DNA from: Roseiarcus sp963770275
Lineage (GTDB): Bacteria; Pseudomonadota; Alphaproteobacteria; Rhizobiales; Beijerinckiaceae
Direction of reading: 5' to 3'
NCBI GenBank assembly: GCA_963770275.1
Contig: CAVYPD010000046.1
Coordinates: forward strand, 1-64,000
Length of the DNA: 64,000 bases
Shown: in pieces, positions 30,338-38,887 of the stretch
Position numbering within the stretch: position 1 is the first letter of the stretch
How the letters are laid out: every line of letters starts with the position of its first letter
Notes under the pieces: generated by a model
Databases searched by the model: none
What the model was told of the DNA's origin: nothing
Seen by the model: the letters and a program-made list of their open reading frames with translations, nothing else
Made by a program: the position numbers and the translations under genes

Positions 30338-31310
30338 TCAGAACACCGCGTCCTTGCGATAGTACTTGTCGACGTTCTCCTTGGTGATCACGTCGGGCTT
30401 GGTCAGGACGAGCTTGGGGTAGTCGGCCGGAAGGTCGCCCTTGAGCGCCTTGAGGCCGATGTCGACGGCGGTGCGCGCGACGAGGTCGGGATCGTTGAGG
30501 CCGGTCGCGCCGTACTTGCCTTCCTTGATCAGGGCGAGCGCCTCCTTCTGGCCGTCGGCGGCGGCGAGCACCAGCACGTCCTTCTTGCCGGACGCTTCGA
30601 GCGCCTTCATCGCGCCGAGCACCATCGAGTCGTTCTCGCCGAGCACGACATTGGCGTCGGGATGCGCCTGCAGCTGGTCCTCGGCGGCCTTCAGGCCTTC
30701 TTCCTGCGCCCACGAGCCCCAGCCCTGGCCGAGCACCTGGAAGCTCGGCCTTGCCCTCGTTGACGAGCTGGCCTTCGAGCAGGCCCTTGAACACGCCGAG
30801 GCGACGGTCGCGACCGACTTCGTTGCCCTGCGAACCAGAGAGCAGGATCATCTTGATCGGCTTGCCCTGCATCTGTCTTGGCGAGCCACTGGCCGACGAG
30901 ATAGCCGTTCTGGTCGTTGGACGAGCGCACCTGGGTGATCGACATGCGCCTTGGGGTTGATGCTCGAATCCATCACCACGACCTTGACGCCGGCCTTGGT
31001 GGCGGCGTCGGCGGCGGCGACGAGGCCTTCGGGATCGCGCGGATTGAGGATCAGAAGGTTGACGCCCTTCGCGACCATGTCCTCGACGTCGGAAATCTGC
31101 TTGTTCATGTCGTTCTGGCCGTCGGACTGCGAGACGTCGCATCCGGCCTTCTTGGCCTGGTCGACGGCGGCGGCGACCTGAGCGGCGAAATAGGGGGCGC
31201 TGAGCGTGTACATGGCGACGCCGACTTTGCAGTCGGCGGCCTTGAGCGGCGCCGCTAGCGCCGGCAGCAAGCGCGCGGCGAGCGCGAAACGCCGAAAGGG
31301 CTGCTTTCAT
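30338..31310 (-). CDS. Periplasmic ribose-type sugar-binding protein (RbsB-like), frameshifted
   Basis: ATG 31310 follows GGAGGAAACTCG. After a short signal region (MLPALAAPLKA) comes DCKVGVAMYTLSAPYFAAQV, SQSDGQNDMNKQISDVEDMV, NLLILNPRDPEGLVAAADAA, VKVVVMDSSINPKAHV, MILLSGSQGNEVGRDRRLGV, HPDANVVLGENDSMVLGAMK and a tail ending YYRKDAVF. This is the type-1 periplasmic-binding fold for pentoses/polyols. At least three +1 slips. It is the first gene of the leftward operon, immediately beside the divergent control region. Confidence 0.85.
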
Positions 31311-31358
31311 CGAGTTTCCTCCGCGAGTCTGTTTCTTGAGGGCCTGTGCGGCCCCGAT

Positions 31359-31375
31359 TTGTAGCCTAGATACAA
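31359..31375. promoter_or_regulatory. Operator-like inverted repeat upstream of the leftward operon
   Basis: TTGTA-GCCTAGA-TACAA. The same core, TGTAGC...GATACA, recurs at 31531-31546 in front of the rightward genes. On the minus strand a TTGACG (31393-31388) lies upstream at promoter-like distance, so the repeat would overlap the -10 region and could exclude RNA polymerase. A SorC-type regulator encoded at the end of the operon is the obvious candidate ligand-responsive repressor. Confidence 0.5.
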
Positions 31376-31438
31376 GCCAGAACGTTCGTCAAGGCTGGGA
31401 TTCTGTGATAAATTTGACTCTCGTCGCCCATTTGAGCA

Positions 31439-31455
31439 ATTGTGCAGCGCACAAT
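31439..31455. promoter_or_regulatory. Perfect inverted repeat, ATTGTGC-AGC-GCACAAT
   Basis: Seven-base arms with a 3-base spacer in the middle of the divergent region. The size and TTGTGC/GCACAA arms resemble operators of sugar regulators. It may be an upstream activator site or a second repressor site allowing a DNA loop. The sequence symmetry is certain; function is inferred. Confidence 0.5.
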
Positions 31456-31462
31456 ACGCTAA

Positions 31463-31484
31463 TTATGGCGTGAATTAGCCATAA
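31463..31484. promoter_or_regulatory. Inverted repeat, TTATGGC-8 nt-GCCATAA
   Basis: Seven-base perfect arms separated by GTGAATTA, starting 8 bases after the ATTGTGC palindrome. The surrounding region is strikingly AT-rich for this genome. Possibly a third protein-binding site in the control region, since no gene lies here. Confidence 0.4.
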
Positions 31485-31520
31485 ATATGGCCTAAAGATG
31501 CGCCTACTTTTTAGCGAGCC

Positions 31521-31590
31521 TTGACACAGATGTAGCAAAAGATACAGAAATTCCGATCGTGCACGTCCGCTAGATGATCAGAAGGAGGAG
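31521..31590 (+). promoter_or_regulatory. Putative promoter, operator and RBS for the rightward genes
   Basis: TTGACA (31521-31526) is a consensus -35. The following TGTAGC-AAAA-GATACA (31531-31546) matches the repeat at 31359-31375 and would cover the -10 area. AAGGAGGAG (31582-31590) is a strong ribosome binding site 5 bases before GTG 31596. This suggests joint control of both divergent operons by one regulator. Confidence 0.5.
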
Positions 31591-31595
31591 TCACT

Positions 31596-32224
31596 GTGCA
31601 GCTTAGGGAGCCCGGAATCTGCCGCGTCGACGTCGCTCGGGGCGAGCTCATCGGGGCGACCAATCGCTACGTCAAAACGCTCGCCGATCTCGACGGCCTC
31701 TATGAGGACGCGGCCGCCTTCGACGCGCTGAAGCGCGAAGCTCGGCGATGAGGTCGTCTACGAAGTCACGGACTTCAAGCCGTCCGCGAACCCGGGCGAC
31801 ATGATCATCGGCGTCACCCGGATGCGTCCCGGCAAGGTGGGCCGCGAATATTTCCTCACCCGCGGCCACATCCACGCCAACGCCAATCGACCGGAGATGT
31901 ACTATGGCGAGAGCGGGCGCGGGCTCATGCTGCTCGAATCGCCGGAGGGCGAGATCCGCACGGTCGAGATCGAGCCGCGGGCGCTTTGCTACGTCCCGCC
32001 CTACTGGATCCATCGCTCGGTCAACATCGGCGCCGGACGAATTGGTGATGACCTTCGCCTATCCGGCCGATTCCGGCCAGGACTATGCGATCATCGAGGA
32101 GGCGGGCGGCATGCGGAGCCGGGTCGTCGATGACGGCAAAGGCGGCTGGCTGCTGGTCGACAACGCGAGCTATCGCGGTCGTCCCGCCGAACGCATCGCC
32201 CGCGTCTTCGCCTCCGCATCGTGA
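31596..32224 (+). CDS. Cupin-type glucose-6-phosphate isomerase family protein, two +1 frameshifts
   Basis: GTG 31596 behind AAGGAGGAG. Across slips at ~31738 and ~32037 it reads YVKTLADLDGLYEDAAAFDA, VVYEVTDFKPSANPGDMIIG, the cupin metal motif YFLTRGHIHANANRPEMYYG (His-x-His and Glu ligands), EPRALCYVPPYWIHRSVNIG (distal His) and a C-terminal FAYPADSGQDYAIIEEAGG. This is the archaeal-type PGI cupin fold (PF06560-like). In a polyol/sugar locus it probably isomerises an aldose/ketose phosphate, not necessarily glucose-6-P. Confidence 0.8.
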
Positions 32225-32236
32225 GCGTCTCCGCCG

Positions 32237-33191
32237 ATGACCACGCTCGAACCGGCGACGGCGCCGACCCTCTACTTCTTCGGCGTGACGACGACGAAGA
32301 GCTCGATCATGAGGGTGTTTCCAGCCTGGGCCAAGCGCCTCGGGCTCGATGGACGCCGTCATCAAGGGCGTCGATTTTCCGCTCCATGCACCGCCCGAAT
32401 CCTATCGGGCGGCGGTCGCGTTTCTGAAAGACGATCCGCAGTCGCTCGGCGCGCTGGTCACCACGCACAAGATCGATCTTTATCGCGCCTGCCGCGACCT
32501 TTTCGACGTCGTCGATCCTCATGCGCTGCTCATGGGCGGAGACGAGCTGCCTGTCGAAGCAGCAGGGCAAGTTCGTCTGCCACGCCAAGGACCCGATCTC
32601 CTCCGGTGTCGCGATCGACGGCTTTCTGCCTGAGCGCCATTTCGAGCGGACGGCTGGGGAGATGTTTTCAATGGGCGCTGGCGGCTCGACCATCGCACTG
32701 ACCTGGCATCTGATGCAAAAGATGCGCGGCGCAGATCGGCCCTCGCGCATCGTCGTCTCCGACCGCAATCCGGCGCGCCTCGAGGAGATCCGGCGCGTCC
32801 ATGGCGAGCTCGGCTCCGGCGTGCCGACCGATTATGTCCTTGCGGCGGACGCGCGCGACAACGACGCCGTCCTCGCGGACCTCCGCCCCGGCTCGCTGAT
32901 CGTCAACGCGACCGGGCTCGGCAAGGACGCGCCAGGCTCGCCGCTGACCGATGCGGCCGTGTTTCCCGAGCGCGCAATCGCCTGGGACCTCAATTATCGC
33001 GGCGATCTCGTTTTCCTCGATCAGGCGCGCGCCCAGGCGTCGCGCCGCGCGCTGCAGATCGAGGACGGCTGGACCTATTTCCTGCATGGCTGGATGCAGG
33101 TGATCGCCGAAGTCTTCCACATCCCCATTCCGGTGCGGGGCCGGAGTTCGAGGCTTTGTCGGAGATCGCAGAGATCGTCCGGAAGGGGTGA
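32237..33191 (+). CDS. AroE/shikimate-dehydrogenase-like protein, frameshifted
   Basis: Begins MTTLEPATAPTLYFFGVTTT-KSS and continues SLGALVTTHKIDLYRACRDL (equivalent of the AroE NVTxPxK block), SCLSKQQGKFVCHAKDPISS, a GAGGSTIALTWHLMQ dinucleotide loop, IVVSDRNPARLEEIRR, LIVNATGLGKDAPGSPLTDA, and a tail ending SEIAEIVRKG at TGA 33189-33191. Slips at ~32351 and ~32538 are +1; one near 33138 is a lost base. The substrate loop diverges from true shikimate dehydrogenase, so it probably oxidises a different polyol acid or sugar. Twelve bases after the cupin gene. Confidence 0.72.
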
Positions 33192-33263
33192 GTGACGGAC
33201 AAAGCGCTCAAAGATCGAAGATGCGCCCTCGGCTCAGTCTATTTTGCGGATCCAGGGCGCTTT

Positions 33264-34626
33264 TCAAAGCCGAAACAGATCAAGTGTCACCGGGTCGACC
33301 CGCTTGAGGAAGGCACCCTTCTTGGAGCGACCGACGCCGTGCTCGGCGCTGAAGCTTCCACCGAAGCGGTCGACCGTTTCGAAGATGAAAGTCTCGGCCT
33401 GTTGGAATAAGGCGTAGCGCTGGTCCTTCGACCAGTCCGGCGGAGGCACGACATTGAGATGGATGTTGCCGTCACCGATATGGCCATAGGCGATGGGCCT
33501 TCCTTCTGGCAGCGACTTCGCGAGCGCGTCGAGCGCGGCTTCGAGGAAGGCCGGGATCGAGGAGAGCGGCACAGAAACGTCCGTTCGGTAATACGCGCCT
33601 GTCCGGCTTTGCGCTTCGACCATCGCCTCGCGATAGAGCCACAGCCGTTCGGCCTGCGCCTTGCTCGCCGCGATCGTGCCGTCGACGATCAGTTCGCCGG
33701 CGTCCTCGAGGCTGGTTTCCAGCACTTGCCGGAGATCAACCGTGCCCCCGGGCAGAGAGCTCCATGAGCACGTAGACCGAGCACGGTTCGCCGAGCGGAT
33801 CAGCGAGGTCTGGCCGACTGGCAAGCCCCAGCACAAGCCCATCGCGCAGGATGAGCTCGAAGGCGGACAGGAGGTCGCTACAGCTCCGTCGGACCTTCGC
33901 GTAGAAAGCCATCACATCGTCGATCGAGCGCAGACCGAGCCAGGCCGTCTCGACCTGCGTTGGCTTCGGGAACAGCTTAAGCGCGGCAGCCGTCACGACG
34001 CCGAGCGTCCCTTCAGCGCCGATGAAAAGCTGCTTGAGATCGTAGCCGCGATTATCTTTGCGCAAGGTCCGCAGGCCGTTCCAGATTCGTCCGTCCGGCA
34101 AAACGACTTCAAGGCCGAGTACGAGGTCACGGGTCATGCCGTAGCGCAGCACGTTGAAGCCGCCCGCATTGGTGGAGACATTGCCGCCGATCCGCGCCGA
34201 ACCTTGCGAGCCAAACGTGATCGGCAGAAGGCAGTTCTCGGCTTCGGCGGCCTGCTTTGCGACTTCAAGAATACACCCGGCTTCCACGACCATTGTGTAT
34301 CCGGTTGGATCGATCGAGCGCACCGCATTCATGCGGTCGAGCAGTACGACCACCTCCGGCTCGTTTGCATCCGACACCGCCGCACCGACGAGACCCGTCA
34401 GGCCGCCCTGCGGCACGATGCCCAAGTTGAGATCAACGCAGCGCCGGACGACGGCCGCGACCTCGTCGACCGTGCGCGGGCGCGCCACGGCAAAAGGAAG
34501 CCCGTAATAGTAACCAGTTCTATCGTGCGCGTACGATTCCATCCGCTCGGAATCGGTCGTGAAGAGGTCTGCGGCAAAACCCTTGATAAGATCGTCGATG
34601 GAAGCCGCAGGCGCGGACCCGTTCAA
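33264..34626 (-). CDS. FAD-binding oxidoreductase, GlcD/D-lactate dehydrogenase type, one frameshift
   Basis: From ATG 34626: RPRTVDEVAAVVRRCVDLNL, IVPQGGLTGLVGAA and RIGGNVSTNAGGFNVLRYGM (FAD PP-loops), VVLPDGRIWNGLRTLRKDNR, LKQLFIGAEGTLGVVTAAAL. After a slip in the C-run 33745-33749 (minus-strand G-run) it ends with PIAYGHIGDGNIHLNVVPPP, SAEHGVGRSKKGAFLKRVDP. ~454 residues. It oxidises a 2-hydroxy acid (lactate, glycolate or an aldonate-derived acid). Followed leftward only by the end of the AroE-like gene, convergent. Confidence 0.85.
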
Positions 34627-34671
34627 TTTTTGTTTCCTTTCGATGTGACCTCCGCTCGTTCCGGCCGACGG

Positions 34672-35598
34672 TCAGGCGGACGTATCCGGCTCTGTCTCGC
34701 CGGAGCGAAAAGCGTTGAGCCGCTGTTTCATCCGGCTGAGGCGATCCAGATGCCCGCTGTCGCGCCTGAGCGCAACGGCCGTTGAAAGAATGTCGACCAG
34801 GACCAGGGCGGCGATGCGCGACGTGGTCGGCGTATAGACATTCGTGTTGTCGAGCGTCTCCACGAGCAGGCTGACGTCACACAGCGCGCTGATCGGTCCT
34901 TCCGCGCCGACGATTCCGATCAAGACTGCGCCGGCGCTCTTTGCGATCTCGGCCGCCTCGACGATCTGCCGCGTGCGGCCGGTATTGGAGATGACGACGA
35001 GCACGTCACCCTCGCGCATCATGGACGCCGCCATGATTTGCTGATGCGCGTCCGCTTCCGCCCTACTCGGAACGTCGAAGAGCGGAAACTTCTGCTGGGC
35101 GTCCATGGCCACCAACGACGAGGCGCCGAAGCCAAAGAAGGCAATCGAACCGGCCCCCGCAAGAAGGTCCACCGCACGGTCCAGGGCCACTCTATCGAGA
35201 TGTTGACGAGCCCAGTCGAGGCTCGTCAACGTGTATTCGAAGATCTTGTCCGTCACCGCGCCGAGTCCATCGCGGTCGGAAATCACGGAGTGAGTTGCGG
35301 ACCGGCCGAGCGCGAGACTCTGGGCAAGCCGAAGTTTGAATTCTTGATAGCCCGAGTACCCGATGGCGACGCAAAAACGCATCACAGTCGGCTGGCTAAC
35401 GCCGGCGAGCGTTGCGAGCTCAGCCAAGCTCGACTCCAGGATGCGGGCCGGATCCGCGAGCACCAGATCGGCTACTTTGGCCTCCGATTTGCGCAGGCTA
35501 AGCCGCGTCGCGCGCACTCTTTCGAGAGCGCCGCTCAGCGGACGCCGTACTGGGGGTTCCAGCGTATTCTCCCATGTTTCACCGAAGGCCCAAGGCAC
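34672..35598 (-). CDS. MurR/RpiR-family transcriptional regulator
   Basis: 308 residues, intact. N-terminal RpiR HTH (SLAELATLAGVSQPTVMRFC, AIGYSGYQEFKLRLAQSL), C-terminal SIS domain for a phosphosugar ligand (AGAGSIAFFGFGASSLVAMD, VLVVISNTGRTRQIVEAAEI). It lies between the FAD oxidase and the metallo-hydrolase genes on the same strand. It may also govern the ribose-type importer at 37.8 kb. Ligand unknown. Confidence 0.9.
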   Translation of the reverse strand: MPWAFGETWENTLEPPVRRPLSGALERVRATRLSLRKSEAKVADLVLADPARILESSLAELATLAGVSQPTVMRFCVAIGYSGYQEFKLRLAQSLALGRSATHSVISDRDGLGAVTDKIFEYTLTSLDWARQHLDRVALDRAVDLLAGAGSIAFFGFGASSLVAMDAQQKFPLFDVPSRAEADAHQQIMAASMMREGDVLVVISNTGRTRQIVEAAEIAKSAGAVLIGIVGAEGPISALCDVSLLVETLDNTNVYTPTTSRIAALVLVDILSTAVALRRDSGHLDRLSRMKQRLNAFRSGETEPDTSA

Positions 35599-35609
35599 CT
35601 TAGGATGAA

Positions 35610-36488
35610 CTAACCACGACCTCCAAGCCTAGACGCGCCTGGGATGAGTTGGATCGGAAGTCCAGGCTCCACTGCCTTCCGCTCGATGTCGGCGACGGGC
35701 AGAGTATTGAAGGCGAAAAGTCCGTGGTGATGGGCGATCGTCGCCGGCGCTCCGCTCTCGACGGTCAGCGCCACGGCCTCGTCGAGCGTCAGATTGCCGG
35801 CGATGCCCCGAGCCGCGAGCGCTTCCGAACGTCCATTGACGGGCAAGAGGAGCAAATCCGGCTGCATACGGCGATATTCTTCACGTTGCCCTGCGAAAGG
35901 AATTGTGTCTCCGGAATGAATGATTGAAACGTAGTTGCCCTCCACCCCAAATATGAGCGCATAGCCCAGAAAGCGGTGATTGCCCTCGACATCTGTCTCA
36001 AGAAACTCGTGAGCGGCGCGAAGAGCAACGATAGACAGGCCCGGCCAGGGCTCGATCCGTTCGCCAGCGTCCATTGGAATGAGACGGTCGTTTGTCGCGC
36101 CAATGCGCTTGAGCGCCTCTGATTGACTTGCGCGCGGGACCACAAAGAGCAAGTCGAGGCGCAACTGGGCAAGCGGCGCCAGAGTCCCGAAATCCATGTG
36201 GTCAGTATGATGATGCGTTGCGAGTGCGAGGTCGATACGTCCCAATTCCGCCGGCTGGATGGGGGGGCGCTCTATCCTCTCATGCGGAGTGGTCGTTCCC
36301 GTGTATTTCGCCGCAAGCGTGTCCGAGAGATAGGGGTCGATAATGAGCCGTCTGGCGCCAGCTTGAATGACAAATCCCGCCTGACCAAGCCAATAAAGCG
36401 TTATGCCCATGCTCGACGCAGCCGCGGTGAGCCGGCGCGCAAGCGGTCCCTCAAATCGCCGTTCCAACACGTTCAGACGCGTCGCCAT
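35610..36488 (-). CDS. MBL-fold metallo-hydrolase, UlaG/lactonase-like
   Basis: From ATG 36488 (MATRLNVLERRFEGPLARRL): ITLYWLGQAGFVIQAGARRL, the metal motif LALATHHHTDHMDFGTLAPL (HxHxDH), GYALIFGVEGNYVSIIHSGD (bridging Asp), TIAHHHGLFAFNTLP (last His). It resembles UlaG-type L-ascorbate-6-P lactonases and UPF0173 proteins. A lactonase acting on a sugar lactone phosphate or lactone is plausible beside an RpiR regulator and GlcD oxidase. An in-frame extension to 36737 lacks family similarity. Confidence 0.83.
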   Translation of the reverse strand: MATRLNVLERRFEGPLARRLTAAASSMGITLYWLGQAGFVIQAGARRLIIDPYLSDTLAAKYTGTTTPHERIERPPIQPAELGRIDLALATHHHTDHMDFGTLAPLAQLRLDLLFVVPRASQSEALKRIGATNDRLIPMDAGERIEPWPGLSIVALRAAHEFLETDVEGNHRFLGYALIFGVEGNYVSIIHSGDTIPFAGQREEYRRMQPDLLLLPVNGRSEALAARGIAGNLTLDEAVALTVESGAPATIAHHHGLFAFNTLPVADIERKAVEPGLPIQLIPGASRLGGRG

Positions 36489-36898
36489 CCCACCCCATCT
36501 TATCTTAGCTCCGGGTCGCGGGTTGCGGGCTTTTTGCGGCACAAAGATCGCCCCCGCAACAATGCGCTCCCGAGGCATCGGACTGGCTCTATTCCGGAAA
36601 GCGCCGAAGGAAAGGAACGCTGGTTCATGAATTGCTATAAACGCGTGCCGCTTCCGGCTTGGGACTTTTCCTATGCGAGAAGTCGCCCCACGCTCGGCGG
36701 TGGTGGGTTCTATGGGCGAGGACACTGCCGGTAACACCCGTCGAACCAGCGATTCGAAGCTGTCGCGCTACCGCGTTCGGTAAATTCCGCGTTCGGGTGA
36801 GAGATCATTTTCCTACGGGCGAGAGGCCAACTTCGGCCGAAGCGTGCCGTCGCTCAACAACCGCCTTCCTTCTGGTTGGTGAAACTGCGCCGACAAGA
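36489..36898. other. Intergenic stretch upstream of the metallo-hydrolase
   Basis: About 400 bases with no convincing gene. It should hold the promoter of the leftward metallo-hydrolase/RpiR/oxidase set. I see no strong palindrome. Short open frames on the plus strand have no family-like features. Confidence 0.4.
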
Positions 36899-37345
36899 CT
36901 AGCGCTCCGACCCGATTGTGTCGGCCATCACCGCGCCGCGCTCGCCTAGCGGCTTTTCGGAGCCCACCGTTAAATCCTCCGCGGTTTGATGCTCGATCTC
37001 GGCGTTGAGCTCGCCGCCGAGCGAGATCACGATGGCAAGATCCACATCCACATCATCATGCCGACTGCGGCTCCGAGCGACCCATGGGTGGGGTTGTAGG
37101 CGCCGAAATGGGCGATATACCAGGAGAAGAGAGCCGAGTGATCAGCCATCCGATGGCTGCCGCCCCGCTCCCGACCGAAAGCCATTGCCAGCGGGCTGCG
37201 GCGCGGTTTGGCCCAGCGATAGATCGCGGCCAGGGCGATTGCCGCCATGGCCAGCAGCAACGGCCACTGGAATGCAATGGCTAGGCTCCAAAGAGACGAG
37301 AGGCCGAAGGCCGAGAAGACCATCGGAGCGATGACTACCCAGCAA
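36899..37345 (-). pseudogene. C-terminal fragment of a YihY/BrkB-family membrane protein
   Basis: On the minus strand: FQWPLLLAMAAIALAAIYRW, HRMADHSALFSWYIAHFGAY, NPTHGSLGAAVGMMMWMWIL, then after a frame change ISLGGELNAEIEHQTAEDLT, VGSEKPLGERGAVMAD and TAG at 36901-36899. This is the last third of the YihY (formerly RNase BN) inner-membrane family. The first two-thirds are absent and the frame is broken, so it is a remnant. It is one of several gene fragments in the left arm. Confidence 0.78.
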
Positions 37346-37809
37346 GGGCGATCATACCGGCGCCGCCGAATAGAAGTGGTCGGCTATGGCAGCGACTAGC
37401 GGATAGCCTTGGGCGTAGGCCGCAGGGCGGCGAGCCGCTTCGGAGGCCGGACCCCTGGGGAAGGCTGCCCTCCGCGCAGCGATACGGGCTTGAAAGTCGA
37501 CGGGGGACGTCAAGGCCGGAAGAGAATTTGACCGCATCCATGGGTCAGCCCTTCCTTTTTGTCGATGATTCGCGTTGGTTGTCGTGCGAGCCGCTAACCA
37601 AGTTTGCCAGTCGCAAGCTTAGATGGCGAATATCTTCAGGTCCGGACTCGAAAACGCAGCTAACCGAACTCTCGGGTTGTCGCGTTTCCCGACGCTATCT
37701 TGCTACACGTTTGCGCGCACACAAACCGTCAGCTATCGTCGGCGCGTAAAGCCGGCAGGTAAAGCTCGGCCGTCCGCGGATTAAGACAACCAACCTTGAG
37801 GGAGGAAAC
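37346..37809. other. Intergenic region with an unassigned short frame; promoter region of the importer operon
   Basis: A minus-strand frame at 37352-37537 (tail ...AQGYPLVAAIADHFYSAAPV) looks protein-like but I do not recognise it; it may be more debris. The last ~200 bases are less GC-rich and likely contain the promoter for 37810. GAGGGAGGAAAC directly before ATG 37810 is a strong ribosome binding site. Confidence 0.4.
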
Positions 37810-38877
37810 ATGAAGCGATCGCTTCTCCTTTGCGTTTTAACGTTAGCAGGTTCCTTGTTGTGTCAAGCGGCTGCGTCCGCTGACGACGTGCTGCTTTTGC
37901 CGCCGAGCCTGATGGTCCCGTCCTCGAAGGACACCGTTCCGGCAGGAACATTCAAGAAGGATCCGCCATGGACCATCGGCATGTCCTGGCCGGGCGTCGG
38001 CAACACCTGGATTGTACAAACCATTCAAGAGATAAAATACGCAGGCGCCCAAAACCCCAGCGTTAAGGAATTTCGCTTCGTCGAGGCGAACTGGCAGCCC
38101 GCGAAACAGGTCGCGGACATCGAGGATCTGCTGGCGCATAAAGTCGACGCCCTGATCATCGTGCCTATTTCTCCTGAAGTGGTGAAGGCGCAGGTCGACG
38201 CGGCAGTCAAGGCGGGCATACCGGTCATCGTCTACGGCCCTAGCGCCGCGTTTCCAGACGCTACGGTTACCGTCTTCGGCGGCGGAGAGGCGTTCGGCAA
38301 GTCGGGCGGCGAATGGTTGAAGGACAAGCTGCACGGCAAGGGCGTCGTCTGGGCGTTCCGCGGCATTCCCGCCAGCGGCGAGGACGTTTTACGTTACAAT
38401 GGCTTCCGAGACGCCCTGAAGGGAACCGACATCAAGATCGGCGCCGAAGTCTATGGCGATTGGAACTATGCCAAGGGCAAGCAGCTCTGCGAAAATCTCG
38501 TCGCCTCCGGCCAACCCGTCGATGGGATCTGGTTCTCGGGCGCCGACATGACGCGCGCCTGTTTCGATGTCTTCAAGGAGATCGGCAAACCGCTGGTGCC
38601 GATGACCGGCGAGGCAAACAACGGCTTTCTTCGCGCCTGGAAAGCCGCCGGCGCGGATAGCATGGGACCGATCTACACGCCCGGTCTCGGAACGGCGACG
38701 GTCAAGGCCGCCATGGCTCTGCTGGAGGGCAAACCGCTCTACAAGGCCTATTATTCAGATCCGGAGCCGATTACCGCCGCCAACTTCGACAAATACTACC
38801 GGCCGGACCTCAACGACGCCTACTGGTTCCCTTCGACGCTGCCTGAAAACGTCATCGTGGATACGTTCAAGAAATAG
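37810..38877 (+). CDS. Periplasmic sugar-binding protein (type-1 periplasmic-binding fold)
   Basis: 355 residues, intact. Sec signal peptide ~1-24 (ending CQAAASA). Mature region: WTIGMSWPGVGNTWIVQTIQ, KQVADIEDLLAHKVDALIIV, VDAAVKAGIPVIVYGPSAAF, IWFSGADMTRACFDVFKEIG. It is of the RbsB-like group, with an N-terminal extension of ~35 residues after the signal. It starts an operon of SBP, two-domain ATPase, two permeases and a hydrolase. Confidence 0.9.
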   Translation: MKRSLLLCVLTLAGSLLCQAAASADDVLLLPPSLMVPSSKDTVPAGTFKKDPPWTIGMSWPGVGNTWIVQTIQEIKYAGAQNPSVKEFRFVEANWQPAKQVADIEDLLAHKVDALIIVPISPEVVKAQVDAAVKAGIPVIVYGPSAAFPDATVTVFGGGEAFGKSGGEWLKDKLHGKGVVWAFRGIPASGEDVLRYNGFRDALKGTDIKIGAEVYGDWNYAKGKQLCENLVASGQPVDGIWFSGADMTRACFDVFKEIGKPLVPMTGEANNGFLRAWKAAGADSMGPIYTPGLGTATVKAAMALLEGKPLYKAYYSDPEPITAANFDKYYRPDLNDAYWFPSTLPENVIVDTFKK

Positions 38878-38887
38878 ACAAAGGGCC

